A DNA stretch of 64,000 bases from Augochlora pura (taxonomy: Eukaryota > Arthropoda > Insecta > Hymenoptera > Halictidae). The notes under the pieces are model-generated. The model did no database searches, had not been told where the DNA came from, and worked only from the letters and a program-made list of their open reading frames with translations. The stretch is from the NCBI RefSeq assembly GCF_028453695.1, contig NC_135773.1:10230001-10294000 (forward strand), written 5' to 3'. Shown here one piece after another: positions 36,702 to 47,657 of this stretch (position 1 is the first letter of the stretch; each line of letters starts with the position of its first letter). The position numbers and the translations under genes were made by a program.

Positions 36702-39700
36702 GAAACAACACGCGATAAACTTTAGGGAAACAGCTGCGGCAAAGAAGGAAATGTTACGGATGTAACGAAATTGTTAAAAAGTCCATGAAAGTGCGGTCAA
36801 ACTACCAGCCCGCCATTCTCTGTTTTCCACTAAAGTAGAAACTCGTCCCCAATTCAGTGCATTTTCGTTATTGAAATGCTGGCGCACCATAATTTTCAAC
36901 TTTCTTCAAGTAGCAATTTGTTCACGAATCGAGGAAACCACAGGCGAGCGAATTTCCTCTTTTTCTACGTCTTAATGCAATGTAGAAAAGACACTATATG
37001 TATATAATGTATTATCCTCTTACGAAACATGGTAGATTATACTTCCCTGTTTTCCTCGTTCGACTTCTGAAATCTGTCGTTATTTGTATGTTGATAGACA
37101 CAGGTCCCACTTTTATTTCTTGTCAAAGATCCTCCACGCTTCGATCTGTTTCGTATTGATCGATGAAACTAGTATCTCTATTTTATTCATCCGAGTTTTG
37201 AAATTATTAACTTCTTTCGTTTTCGAAAGGTGATCAACCCAATCTTGGAAGTTTCTGTTTTCAATTATCATTCAAGTCCTACGGAATATTAATTCTAAAT
37301 TACAATATTATAACCTTAATTCCAAATTACAATATTAATTCTAGTATTAATTCTAATATCAATTCTAAAATATAATTTTCCAAATTCACGAAAATAAAAA
37401 CGAGACCCTTCCTTCCAGTTTTCGATTCCAGAAAACGCCTTAAAATCCAAAAAAATTCTGGATTGGCGTGAGGGCGATCTCAAACCTTGATCTATCTCGG
37501 ATTTTTTAAAACGATCAAACAAGATTAGATGAACCAACCGACTCGTTAAAATATCGAAGATGGTGCACGCGAGATGCTTGCCCTATTTTCAAGTTCCCGG
37601 CAAACTGGAAAGAAGAAACTCGTCCCCAAATATCGGGGGATGCGCCGTCACGTTATCGGGGATCGAACGATTCCCGTCGTCGATCGTTTGAGGGAAATAT
37701 TATTTTCCTCGGTACATACGCTCGGCAAACAGCGCGGGAGAAGTTTCCCTTCCCCCGGAATATGATACATAAATTTTGTGAGAGTGCTTGCATACATTCA
37801 AGAGCGCTTTGAGTAGTCGAGTTCGAAAGCTCACTTGGATATCGAACAGCGGAGGGAACCTCGACACTGTTCCCGCGTCCTCTTGTTTTCCTTTCCTGAT
37901 CTCCGATTTACATCTCCAAAACGTGTCGTAATGGGGTATTTTTCGATCCCATCGAACATTAACCCTCTGTTGGATGTTCGATCGTTATTAGACAGCGAGT
38001 TTCGTGCAGTCGTGTTCAAAATGAACGAATGAAAAATACAGTGAAAAGTTTCGAAACGTTTCAGTATATCGACGGAATATTTTCAACTTGTTCAACAATT
38101 AAATATAAGAACAAACCGCAGTAAATTATGACCAATCATTCCTTAGTTTGTAAACAGAACCTCGCAGCTCATTTTTATAATCGCCGGTTGTAAACAACTA
38201 TAATTTTATAAGTAAGCAAATTGGAGAGAATTTACTGTATTCGACTCTTGTTTGTTACAACTAATGCAGACTTAATTGTCTTTTCCTATTTTTTCCCTCT
38301 CCTTTCTCATCTTTATTGTCTATAGCCATCCGTCGTCTGACCATTATAGTTAAATTGTACCGGAAAGTCCAGTCATTTGTCATTTCTATTACTTGTAACA
38401 ATATAGGAAAGGTTGTCGTGCCTACCGTCAAGATTTCTGGTATCATGGATCGCCGATCGGCCGCGGTGACCCGCGCATTTGAATCTTCCACGGGCATTGC
38501 GCAACGACAGTTTCTTGCGTTCGAAAGCAGCCGACGAATATTTGGCTCTGTTGAATTGCGGCCGGCTTCGTTCAGACGCAATGTCTGTTCCCGTTCTCGG
38601 GTGTAGAGCGTTTTCCATTTAAGCGGCGATCGCGGGACGCAAATCGAGTGCGTCACGCGCGGATTCCCGCTTTTCTCGCTGTCGCGGTGCGAAGCGGCGC
38701 GCAGCAGAGGGAAATGACGAAGTTGTGTTAAAATCAAAAAACTTTTGGAAGAATTGAGCGATAGAGCTATTTTTTTACGTTAAAGCTAAAATGTTGTAGA
38801 CGAAGGGATAAATAGAGAAAATGTAGTATGCATGTATTCGCTGTTTTAACTATAAGTTCAAATATCGCGTATGAGTTAATCTATTCGTAACGTTTAAACA
38901 AGTTAGTTGCTTTGGTCTATACTGAATTTTTTGTAACGTTTCATTATTTTCGTGGATATGTAATGGCATGTAGCAACAGTGGCTTGAATGGATAATTTAT
39001 CTCATGGCATCGGTTGCGCACGTGGCATAGAACGCGTTAGCCTTGAAAATTGATGTTCAACTTGAAACATTCCAATAAGATCATGGTTTCAAATTCGATC
39101 GCAAAATTGATCTACCACTCCAGGATTTCTAATAACAATCTTTACAATATCCTAAAGTGGTACGAAAATCTTCACACCGGATTTGAAACCAGTGCATAAA
39201 AATCTATAGAAAATCACGTGTAATTTGTTTTAAAAATATCGAAATGTACACGATATCGGATAAAACACAATTCTGTTCAAATATTTCAAGTTTAACATAA
39301 GTTCCCAAGGTTAAACAGTATGCGCACTACATTCTCTAAATTTTTCTCTCATTCTGCATCGCTCCAGCTTCAATGAAAAGAAACGTCCTCGCTTCGTCTG
39401 ATTTCTATCAAAAGTTTTTCGACTTTGACACGGCTCTGTCATTTCACCCGCTGCGTAGCGCGGCGCGGGGCACTTTCACGCGCGATGATTGCCCGCCAGG
39501 GCCGCGCCGCTCAGCTCTCCGCGACCGTAAATCTTTTAGGGTCCGCGCCGTATATTCTATTTGTAATCATGGACCGCTTAACATTTCACTTGCTCCACGG
39601 TCGCGCCGGTGATACACCGCGGAACGGATACGGCCGCGGTTTCTATTTCTGCTTGTAAATTCCGCTCGGCCCGCGCGGAACTTTCTCCTTGCGGGAACGC

Positions 39701-42160
39701 TTCGGATTTATGGACACGGTGTACGTGAGAGAGCGCCGGCCGACACCGACACGCCGCGCGCCGCGGATATTTCATTCGGTTCCGCGACGGAAAATCTCGC
39801 GGGATAAGATAACCCCCGTGCGAGAGATTACGCGCGCGAGGACTTCGTTCGAGGCATCGTTAATGGCGAAACTTTTTCTGTCTTTTTTCTTTCTTTTTTC
39901 ATTCTCGGAAGGAATATCAATTTTTGTACTGTTTATAGAAACGAAGAGACACGTCTAACTAACTTGACCCGCGCCGTAATTCAACAATCACGAACGATAG
40001 AATTTTTCAACAGCGCGCATTTGTATACGTTTGCATTGAAATTAACGGGACACTGGTTACACGTGCTCCTTGTAATCATTTCCGATGCAATCTTGCCAAT
40101 CATTTATAGATATCGGAAGTTCGCTTAGTTGGCGCTTATAAGCGTCAACGGAACGTCGGAAGCAAATTTTCATACCACCTGCAGGTGGCAACAGGGTTCA
40201 AAGAGACCTCTGTAGAATAATTTCGGGAAAGGTGTAACTAACTAATTCGAAACAATGTAGGATAGCTATTACAGTGTAGTATGTTAATTATATCATTTTT
40301 ATAACAATTAATAATGTAATAACTAATGTACGCTTCGCAAAAGATATGTAAAATTCACAAGGTAATTAGAAGATTATCAATAAAATATTTTATCTTTTAT
40401 TATCCAAATCTATATTGTCGACTCTACAATGAGATTCGAGGTCCAGAATATTTAAGAAATTATGTTAAAGAACAGTACTGCTAGTTTCAGCGATGCCGTT
40501 CAAGGATCGAATGAATGTATGTACATAAGTAGTAACTACAGTGAGTGGAACAAGGAAAATTAAAAGTAGATCTTGTTTGGAGTAAGCTACAATACCGCTG
40601 ATTCTAATCTAAGATCCTTAAAACACGAATATCCATTTTTAGGCTCACGCAACAGCGTTATTCGCAATACCATACAGTCTTTATTAGCTGATGATTATGC
40701 ATGAAGATCATTGCGATTGCATCTAGATTCTCAATTGTATTTTCTTCCAGTTATTATACCCCGATAGTCTAATGTGAATATAAACCTTCGTCGAGGTAAA
40801 ACGTAAAAATAGAAATAATCATCGTAAAATTCGTAACTTTCATACCTCGAATAACTATTTTCTTACTATTGTATATTTTACTCAAGGTAAAACTACATTC
40901 TCGAAACATAAATGTTAGAATAATATTCAAAATTTTCGAGAGTTCGACAATGATTTATATGTTGAGGCAAATTAAGATGTAAGTAAATCTAAAATTTGAA
41001 TTTGTTTTCTTAAAATGTAATCTCTCGTAATGAAACCATGAGTTACCAATTTTTTTTATAGAAAGACGTTCATTACGTGTATGGTTAAGGAATTATCTTG
41101 ATCAAATTGATAGGGAAGTGAAAGAATGGTCACATTGATACTGTTGATGAATTATTTGGATAAATAAGAGATCGGCCAATTGAGATACCATTGCAGTTAA
41201 TTTAATATTTGCTAAATACTACAATTATCTACTTATCCGAGTCACGACTGTATTATTTTAGCGACGAAAGCTAAATACTGGCTATATTGCCTAGTCATTG
41301 CTAACGACTAGGCTGTCGATACGACGTTCGAGAATGACAGACGGTGGAAAAGAATTCGACCATACAATTTTCATAACATTTTCGAGGTGCTTATTATGCG
41401 GTTCTAGGCTCCCAGCTATTCCATATTACTGACATTATTAAGTTCTACGTCGATGCTTCGACGAAGGAGTTACATGTCCGCTCGTTTCGTTTTCCAAAGA
41501 ACGCCGATTACTGTGTTCATAAATATGAATATTCCTCAGTGAAACTTTAAAGAAATCTAATTAGAAACATGCATCAACTGCAGAGAATAGAAACCGAGTA
41601 ACAAGTTTATTCCTTCCTTAACCATCTCAATAGATTAAAAATAATACATTAACGTTCTAAATTGTTTCGAATCTTTACGCTATTTTAGATTGTGGACACA
41701 TCATAATCTAATTATGTTAGTTAATCTTACACGTGATCATGCAAGTCTTATTTAGAGAATCAGTCGGTCAATAATAATTCGAAGGAACAAACAATGTTCC
41801 TTCTCTATCGGACAACTTTTTCCCATAAGTATTTGGCTATGGTCCAAGGGCGTTTCCGGTCTCCGGTGGTTAACCGGAAGAGAGACGAGCCCGAGGAAGC
41901 AAACGATAAGAGCGAGGCCGTTCTCACCGCGGCGATTGAGACAAAAGGCGTCGTTTAAGCGACGTATTTGCATGGGTTGCGGCGAGCCCCGCGAACGGCC
42001 TCGTTGTTCGAGGGTGGAAACGAACGGCCGAGCGAAGGAGGATCGGAACGCGGGCAAATTTATTCGCGCGCGACCGTTTAAGGCGTCGTTAATACGGCGC
42101 GGCCTTAACGAATTCCCATGGGGAGCGCGGCGTCGAAAATATTCGGTTCGGCGCGCTGCA
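36320..42160. other. Gene-free stretch
   Basis: Mostly AT-rich unique sequence. CpG-rich patches at 37560-37760, 38430-38710, 39370-39870 and 41820-42150 generate overlapping open frames (for example 41936-42361) without recognisable domains. A lone TTAACCCTCTGTTGG end lies at 37959. A 14-bp palindrome CCACCTGCAGGTGG lies at 40175-40188. No gene is supported. Confidence 0.5.
36663..36702. repeat. (GA)n microsatellite
   Basis: A run of about 40 bases of GA with AAAG interruptions. Confidence 0.9.
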
Positions 42161-42632
42161 CAGTGGTCGAAAAGACCGAAATCATGGTCAAAATATAAAA
42201 CTGTGTCGGATTTAATTGAAAATTTGTATGTAAGGGTTTTCATGGTCGCTGATTACGAATCCGAAACTGAAAGTTCAAAAAACAAAATGGCGGACCCAAT
42301 ATGGCGGATGGGTTGTCGAAAAATATTCCTTAACAATAAAAAACACTTCTTTCCTGCTTAAACAGTATTCACTGTCACGAGATCCTGAAAATAAAAAACA
42401 CAAAATTGAAACATTCCTTTTCAATGTAAAAAATTTCATTTTTTTTTTTCAAAATAATTTTTAACATTTACTAATAAAGTGGTTTTTCTAATAGCTCATA
42501 ACAATTTAAGTAATTTGGCACGATGTTTAAAAAGTTATTCTGTTTTGAATACTCTCGTGAAAGGATCTACCATACGCTGCCTCACAAAAAGGGCTATAAA
42601 TAATAAAGAGGCAAACTGATGCAGCCAATTTT

Positions 42633-43055
42633 TCAGTGCTGCTGGATGAAACTATAAACTATGGATCCTGTAAGTTTAATCGCAGGCCATCATAGGCCGC
42701 AAAAGTTTTGTCTATAAAAGTAAAGTAAATGAATTCCATTTGCTCTTATATTTAGATTCTACAATTTATCGATTTACTAATGTAATAGTTGACAATTTTT
42801 GATATGTTAGCACTAGAAAATGTACTCACCACCAGGAACAATATCCATTTTACACAATTCAAAAACAGAACTTCCAACAAAAGTTACAAGCTTCAGAATA
42901 CGCACTTCGTACTGTCGCTCCCGCTCATGAGTAATGACTGTCCAAGAAACTCGAAGTTCGAGGTGAAATTTCCATTCAGGTATAAAAGTATGGGTCATTT
43001 GATTTTTCCCATCATACGGAGGCATTATTAAAGTAGCCAATCCGTAAATCCAAAA
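42633..43055 (-). pseudogene. Putative two-exon gene fragment of unknown family inside the transposon
   Basis: On the minus strand, an acceptor (AAAAATTACAG) precedes an exon at 43055-42830. It encodes about 75 residues starting FWIYGLATLIMPPYDGK and containing WKFHLELRVSW and FELCKMDIVPGG. It ends at a consensus donor GGTG|GTGAGTA in phase 1. A candidate acceptor AAACTTACAG at about 42668 would resume in phase for 11 codons (ending SIVYSFIQQH) before TGA at 42633-42635. Without splicing, the frame stops at 42813. Residue composition is protein-like, with scattered Trp/Cys/Pro. I do not recognise the family. It could be the 3' end of the transposon's own gene, captured host exons, or chance; upstream exons are absent or replaced by the retrotransposon. 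Confidence 0.35.
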
Positions 43056-43061
43056 CTGTAA

Positions 43062-43655
43062 TTTTTAATAACAAATAACGACACCATCCTCAATATCATA
43101 GAAATCTACCAAAAAATTACATGCAAAGGAAACAAAATAAAGATCATATGGATCCCATCTCACGTCGGCATCCCTGGCAACGAAAGAGCTGACCAAGTAG
43201 CCAAAGAAGCAACAGCATTAACACCGCCAAACGATGACCAAAATCTACACATGGAAGACATGATAAAAACGATCAAAAGCCAGCTAACGCAACAATGGGA
43301 AACTACATGGAAACAATCAGCCCCGCTCCATATAACTAACATTACAGAACAATTTTTCAGTAACTATCAAATGACCAGTACACTACCCAGGAGGGACCAA
43401 GTAGCGATTACCCGCATCCGAATTGGCCATTCCAGATACACAAACTCATATCTGCTAAGTAAAGAACCATCCCCCCTATGTGAAGAATGCAACACCCAAA
43501 TGACAACGGACCACCTAATCTTAAACTGCCGAAAATACAATTATATGCGCACCAAACACAAACTAAAACCACTGCTCAAGGATAACATAAACAGCAACAA
43601 AATCAAGGACCTATTAAAATTTCTGAGAGATACAGGCTTAATAAACAAAATATAG
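43062..43655 (+). pseudogene. 5'-truncated non-LTR retrotransposon ORF2: RNase H domain and C-terminal Cys/His tail
   Basis: The open frame starts abruptly after a stop at 43059-43061. It encodes the end of an RNase H domain (IIWIPSHVGIPGNERADQVA, residues about 30-50), with the His and Asp of the SHVG...NERAD signature. A basic linker follows, then a CEECNTQMTTDHLILNC zinc-finger-like motif (C-x2-C...H-x4-C), ending at TAG 43653-43655. RNase H followed by such a tail is the end of ORF2 in I-type and related non-LTR elements. Endonuclease and reverse transcriptase are missing, so the copy is dead on arrival. The frame has no internal stop, so the insertion is fairly young. Confidence 0.9.
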
Positions 43656-43737
43656 GGTCTATTTAAATAGAAGGTCGCTAATAGCCTTGCAGCTGATGCG
43701 ACGTAAAACCTCTAAGAAAAGAAAAAAAAAAAAAAAC
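43656..43737 (+). mobile_element. 3' untranslated end and poly-A tail of the non-LTR element
   Basis: A short 3' UTR containing GCAGCTGATGCGACGTAAA precedes AAGAAAAGAAAAAAAAAAAA, about 15 A at its end. Poly-A at the 3' end plus 5' truncation is the hallmark of target-primed reverse transcription. No clear target-site duplication was found. It lies immediately inside the right inverted terminus of the surrounding element. Confidence 0.85.
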
Positions 43738-43784
43738 TTCGATTTTTAGGTTTTTGACCGTGGTTTCGGGCTTTTCGACCACTG

Positions 43785-44683
43785 CGCGGCGCGGCGCAAC
43801 GGCGGCCGCCGCTGCACGCCATTACGCAACGATGCTTCCGCCTTCGTCCCTTGAAATTACACACTGTCCCGGAGCGCAATAAATTACAATGTATCGGCGT
43901 GCGAACGCGCGCCTCACGCATTGTTGAATCGTTTATCGGCGAGCCAGTAATTATTCAGCCAGTGTTTCGTCGAATACCTGGGCGAGGGGGGGAGCGGGCG
44001 GGGACCGATAGTTGGTTCTGGGGAACGGAGATAAAGTATACAGGCCGTCCCATAATATACACCTCCCGGAATAATTTCTGTAACGACTGCTAATTTTATG
44101 GAATAATTCCGGCGGACTATCTCCGCGACGCCCCTTTCGTTATTTTTCATGCGAGGGTTTCGCGAAAAACTTCTTTGAAGTCACCTTCTCTGCCGTGTTC
44201 CATGCGAAAGGCTTCTTAAAAGTCTCTTTGAGGACGTCCTTTTTTCCCCCTTGGTATTTCTTCTTCAATTACAGGGGAGTCGAGAGGGGGGGGATTCATA
44301 GAGATTTATGCAACGCGGTGATCACCGAGAACATCGTTCGAGAATTTCGGAACACGCGAGCCCGTTCCGATTAACGAAACAAGATCGTTCGTGACCGGCG
44401 AATCTTTCAACGGGAAAACTGCTACTTATTCTCGTCCGGAGCACAGTGAATTATTTAAAAAAAAAAAACGGACTAACGACGAACCGATGTCGAGATGGGA
44501 ATAAAAACGAGCAGGCTTCCGCCCGTTCCTTTCGCAACGAGATTCCATGAATTTGTAAATACAGGCTAAAGGAGCCGGTTACCGTGGCCCGACAAATTGC
44601 CGCGCCTTTGATTTGTTTTCGGGCATTATTAACTTATTCAAATCCGCAATCTGCAAATAACCTATTAGTCTCCGAAGGTTTAA
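43785..44683. other. CpG-rich gene-free stretch
   Basis: GC-rich unique sequence with G runs (43986-43999, 44286-44293) and open frames on both strands without domains. AT content rises toward the MITE at 44684. Confidence 0.5.
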
Positions 44684-44907
44684 TTAACCCTTAAATGCAT
44701 GATTTTTCCTTTTTAAATACAATAAATTGAAACAAGTAGTTACTTAAATATAGATTAAGGGAAAAATAAAGAAAAAAAAATTTTTTTTCCAAAAAGTATA
44801 TTTAAAAAAAAAAAAATTAAAAAAAAAAAAAAAAAAAAAAAATTATGAAATTATGTACGGAAGAAAACACTGATGTAAATATACATCATCATGCATTTAA
44901 GGGTTAA
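44684..44907. mobile_element. TTAA-bounded MITE, family F
   Basis: A 224-bp element with perfect 20-bp inverted termini TTAACCCTTAAATGCATGAT. The interior has long poly-A stretches (about 44805-44842). A hairpin TGATGTA/TACATCA (44871-44888) sits 16 bases inside the right TTAA. Non-coding. Confidence 0.9.
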
Positions 44908-45362
44908 AGCGTCCAGACCTTAACGGCTTGCTCTCCAGCGGTATTGCCGAGAACCCAGCGCTCTGAAAATCCAGAACCAGTATGGCACAAAGCGTCACGA
45001 AATTTTACCGCAACAGAGAGATGTCCGTCCATAAAGTCGCGAATAAATAAATCTGAAACGGCGGGTCTGCGTGGGAACCGCGGAAAACTCGAAGCATTCG
45101 ATATAAATGCAGAATCTTCGGAGCCCCGGAGGCGGACGGTTGCCGTTTTTCCCAGCGAGCGCGTAATCTACCGTTGACTTTTCCGATGGAGTGACAAAAA
45201 GGATGAGAAAACGCGGGGGACCGATCGTGGAAACGGTGGCACGAAACTGGGAGAAACCAGCAGCCACTTGCGTCGCCATTCTTATCGTACGGACGCGTTT
45301 CCGGTGATACAGTTTGCCCGGCGCAGGAAAGAGAACTCGTCGTTAAAGAGAGAGTTGGAGAG

Positions 45363-45402
45363 AGAAGAAGAAGAAGAGGAGGAGGAGGAGGAGGAGGAGG
45401 AG
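45363..45402. repeat. (GAA)n(GGA)n triplet array
   Basis: GAAGAAGAAGAA followed by about nine GGA triplets. It encodes Glu or Ser runs in crossing frames. Confidence 0.9.
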
Positions 45403-45794
45403 ACGATGGAAGATGAAGAGATGAAGAAGTAACGGGGTTGCAGACTCGTCTCCTGGACGAGTTCGTCAATGTCATCGGTGCGAGAGGCGAAGGAATACCG
45501 TTCTTCAATCTCGAGCACGTTACCGGGAGGCGTCATAAAATCACGTCGGTGGCCATATTGTCCGTGTCCGGTTCCAGACACCGTAATCAACCGCACTCTG
45601 CTCCCGTCGTAGTCTCGTGATCTTCTCTTCTCTCGGCTAGTCCTTTATCCTTCCCGTCGTCTTCTTCTATTATCCCTCGACCAATCTGTCCGATTCTGCG
45701 AATTTATTTATTTTTATCGCGGAATCGATTGAACACCAGTTCCAATTCTCGTCGACGGTCTGCGGATTCGATGCGTTTATCACAAAATGTTGTA

Positions 45795-45894
45795 NNNNNN
45801 NNNNNNNNNNNNNNNNNNNNNNNNNNNNNNNNNNNNNNNNNNNNNNNNNNNNNNNNNNNNNNNNNNNNNNNNNNNNNNNNNNNNNNNNNNNNNN
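45795..45894. other. Scaffold gap (100 N)
   Basis: Exactly 100 N between GTTGTA and TGAGTA. Confidence 0.99.
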
Positions 45895-46173
45895 TGAGTA
45901 ACAGTAGACAGTCGGTCGAGAAAAATTGTTCTTCCAATTAAGGAGAGATATTTCTCATCTTCTTCGGCTATGGAATATCCTTGGTCGAAGACGACGAGGT
46001 TCTGCATTCTGAATGATTATAAACTATAAATTACAAAGCAGCAGTTTCGTTACTTTCTAGACACGCCTCGTAGACGCGGCCGGTTCGCCAGTTTTCATCT
46101 TCCTTTTTCTTTCCGTCCCACGTTCCTGCCGGCACTGACGTCGCTCGACTCTCTGCTCCGCTCGGCTCGACGA

Positions 46174-46208
<35 letters not shown>

Positions 46209-46244
46209 TTCCTCTTCTTCTTCTTCCTCTTCTTCTTCTTCCTC
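46174..46244. repeat. (TTC)n with CCT interruptions
   Basis: TTC triplets interrupted at a regular spacing by CCTC, giving a Glu-rich minus-strand frame. Confidence 0.9.
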
Positions 46245-46470
46245 CCGCTTGTTCCTCCCCGTGTTTCTGTAACGGTGACGCGGGCTTTCCGTTACACGAA
46301 CCACCGAGGCTGTTTCAGCCTTTTCCCTTCCTCGACGGGCTCCCCGGGTCCGCGTCCTCAGTGTTCCACGTCCGTCGTTGCATTATGGATGCAACGGGTT
46401 GCTGGACGAATGAAAGAACCCATGGCCAAGCGTGTTCCCTCGGTCTCTGCCCGTGGAACCCCGCCGCCTT

Positions 46471-46518
46471 TCTTCTTCCTCCTCCTCCTCCTCCTCCTCC
46501 TCTTCTTCTTCTTCTTCT
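46471..46518. repeat. (CTC)n(TTC)n triplet array
   Basis: TTCTTC, then about eight CTC triplets, then TTC triplets. It mirrors the composition of the arrays at 45.4 and 46.2 kb. Confidence 0.9.
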
Positions 46519-47196
46519 AGTCCCCTGGATCGTCCTCCTGGTCGTTCCCTGGACACCTCGCCTCCTCGCCTCCTCCTCGTCTTGCCGCCCGTTTCCCGCT
46601 CCGATCCTCTTCCCCTCTATTTGGGCTAGGTTCTCTCGCCGCTTTTTCGTCCCAAGCTTTTTCCTCTTCCTCCGCGTCCACGCGTGACCGTTTCCATCCA
46701 CGGTGCCGTTACCTACACGCACGCCGTGCCGGGTTTTTTGGTTGTTAGCAGGAAGGAAGGCTTTGTTCGAGCCTGATCTCGTCGGCCGGCTCGGTTTGGA
46801 TCGCGCCGGGAATTGCGTGGCGACGGGACGTGAACAGGACTGTTTATGGGGAACCGCGTACCCTCGCCGGTTCTGTCCTCGTCCCGTGCTTTTTTCCGAC
46901 TTTGTCAGAACACGGTGAACGGATGGGGGTAATTAGCGGCGGAATGGCGAGGCGGAAATTGTTACCGGTTATCTTGACCGAGCTTGGAGGATTTTGATTG
47001 GCGGCACGCTCGATTTCAAGGGTGATTTCTATTTTACGGATCGTTTCTTCTTTTTTTATCCGTTTACACGGCTGAAAATTATTGGATTGGTCCATAAGTC
47101 GATCTATCGTCATGTGATGTACGCTATTTGGTAGCTATCGGGTTTGTCTTCCACGAAATTCTGCTCCTTTTTGCGTGATTGAGTAGAATGATTCTT

Positions 47197-47657
47197 TTAA
47201 CCCCTTAATGCACAATTTAAAAAAGAAAACCAACCAAAAAAAATCAATTTTTTGTATCTAAGAAAATACATATTTGGACCTTAATTTCAATAAATATTTA
47301 AAAAAAAATGCAAAAATTACTAAAAATTCAATAAAAATAGTGGATAAATAATTATAGTGAATATTGAATCGCATTGCAGATCGAATTTTGTACCCATCGT
47401 ACTGTTTTTCAATTACCAGTTACTATTTTGAAGGGGAAGGAGGAGACGAAAAAAAAAACTGAAAAATATTTGATGAATATCAATAAATTGAATGTTCTCC
47501 TTTGTTTTTTATTAAGTTATTTTTAATGCCCGGATATATTCGAATGTGAACATTTTAGCGACATAAGTTGCGACGCCGACCGTATATATACGGGTCTGCA
47601 CATTTTGGCCGGTTTTGCACGCCCGTGTTAATACGTTTCTGCGCGTTAAGGGGTTAA
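47197..47657. mobile_element. TTAA-bounded MITE, family G (long)
   Basis: A 461-bp element with ends TTAACCCCTTAATGCACA and TTAACCCCTTAACGCGCA (read inward). It contains a perfect 14-bp palindrome CCGTATATATACGG (47580-47593) and the phrase TTGCACGCCCGTGT, which recurs as TTGCACGCATGTGT at the same relative place in 58585-58778. Non-coding. Confidence 0.85.

Larger units (their letters stand above)
42161..43784. mobile_element. 1.6-kb composite DNA transposon with 33-bp inverted ends
   Basis: The left end begins CAGTGGTCGAAAAGACCG (42161-42193). The right end, 43752-43784, is its reverse complement at 30 of 33 positions. A CAGTG start is common in hAT-type termini, but no clean 8-bp target duplication is visible in the GC-rich flanks (GGCGCG occurs on both sides), so the superfamily is unassigned. 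Inside lie two ATGGCGGA motifs (42287-42310), an AT-rich spacer, a minus-strand spliced reading frame (42633-43055) and a truncated non-LTR element (43062-43737). The retrotransposon either inserted into the element or was carried with it. Confidence 0.75.
44908..47196. promoter_or_regulatory. CpG-rich tract with triplet repeats, candidate promoter or 5' region
   Basis: Over 2 kb of CpG-rich sequence, interrupted by GAG/TTC/CTC triplet arrays and a gap, 2-4 kb upstream of the E78 exon on its sense side. Open frames on both strands (45282-45596 minus with a Ser run; 46315-46722 minus; 46275-46520 plus) are dominated by translated triplets and overlap one another. It could hold a promoter or non-coding 5' exon of the E78 gene or of a short isoform. 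No initiator or coding start can be fixed from the sequence. Confidence 0.25.

Noticed and set aside
41936..42361. 141-codon plus frame beginning with Cys-rich MRQKASFKRRICMGCGEP
   Set aside because: It crosses the left terminus of the transposon at 42161 and overlaps a 163-codon minus frame; compositional.
45282..46722. Minus-strand frames with Ser, Glu and Gly runs
   Set aside because: The homopolymer runs are triplet microsatellites read in frame, and frames on both strands overlap.
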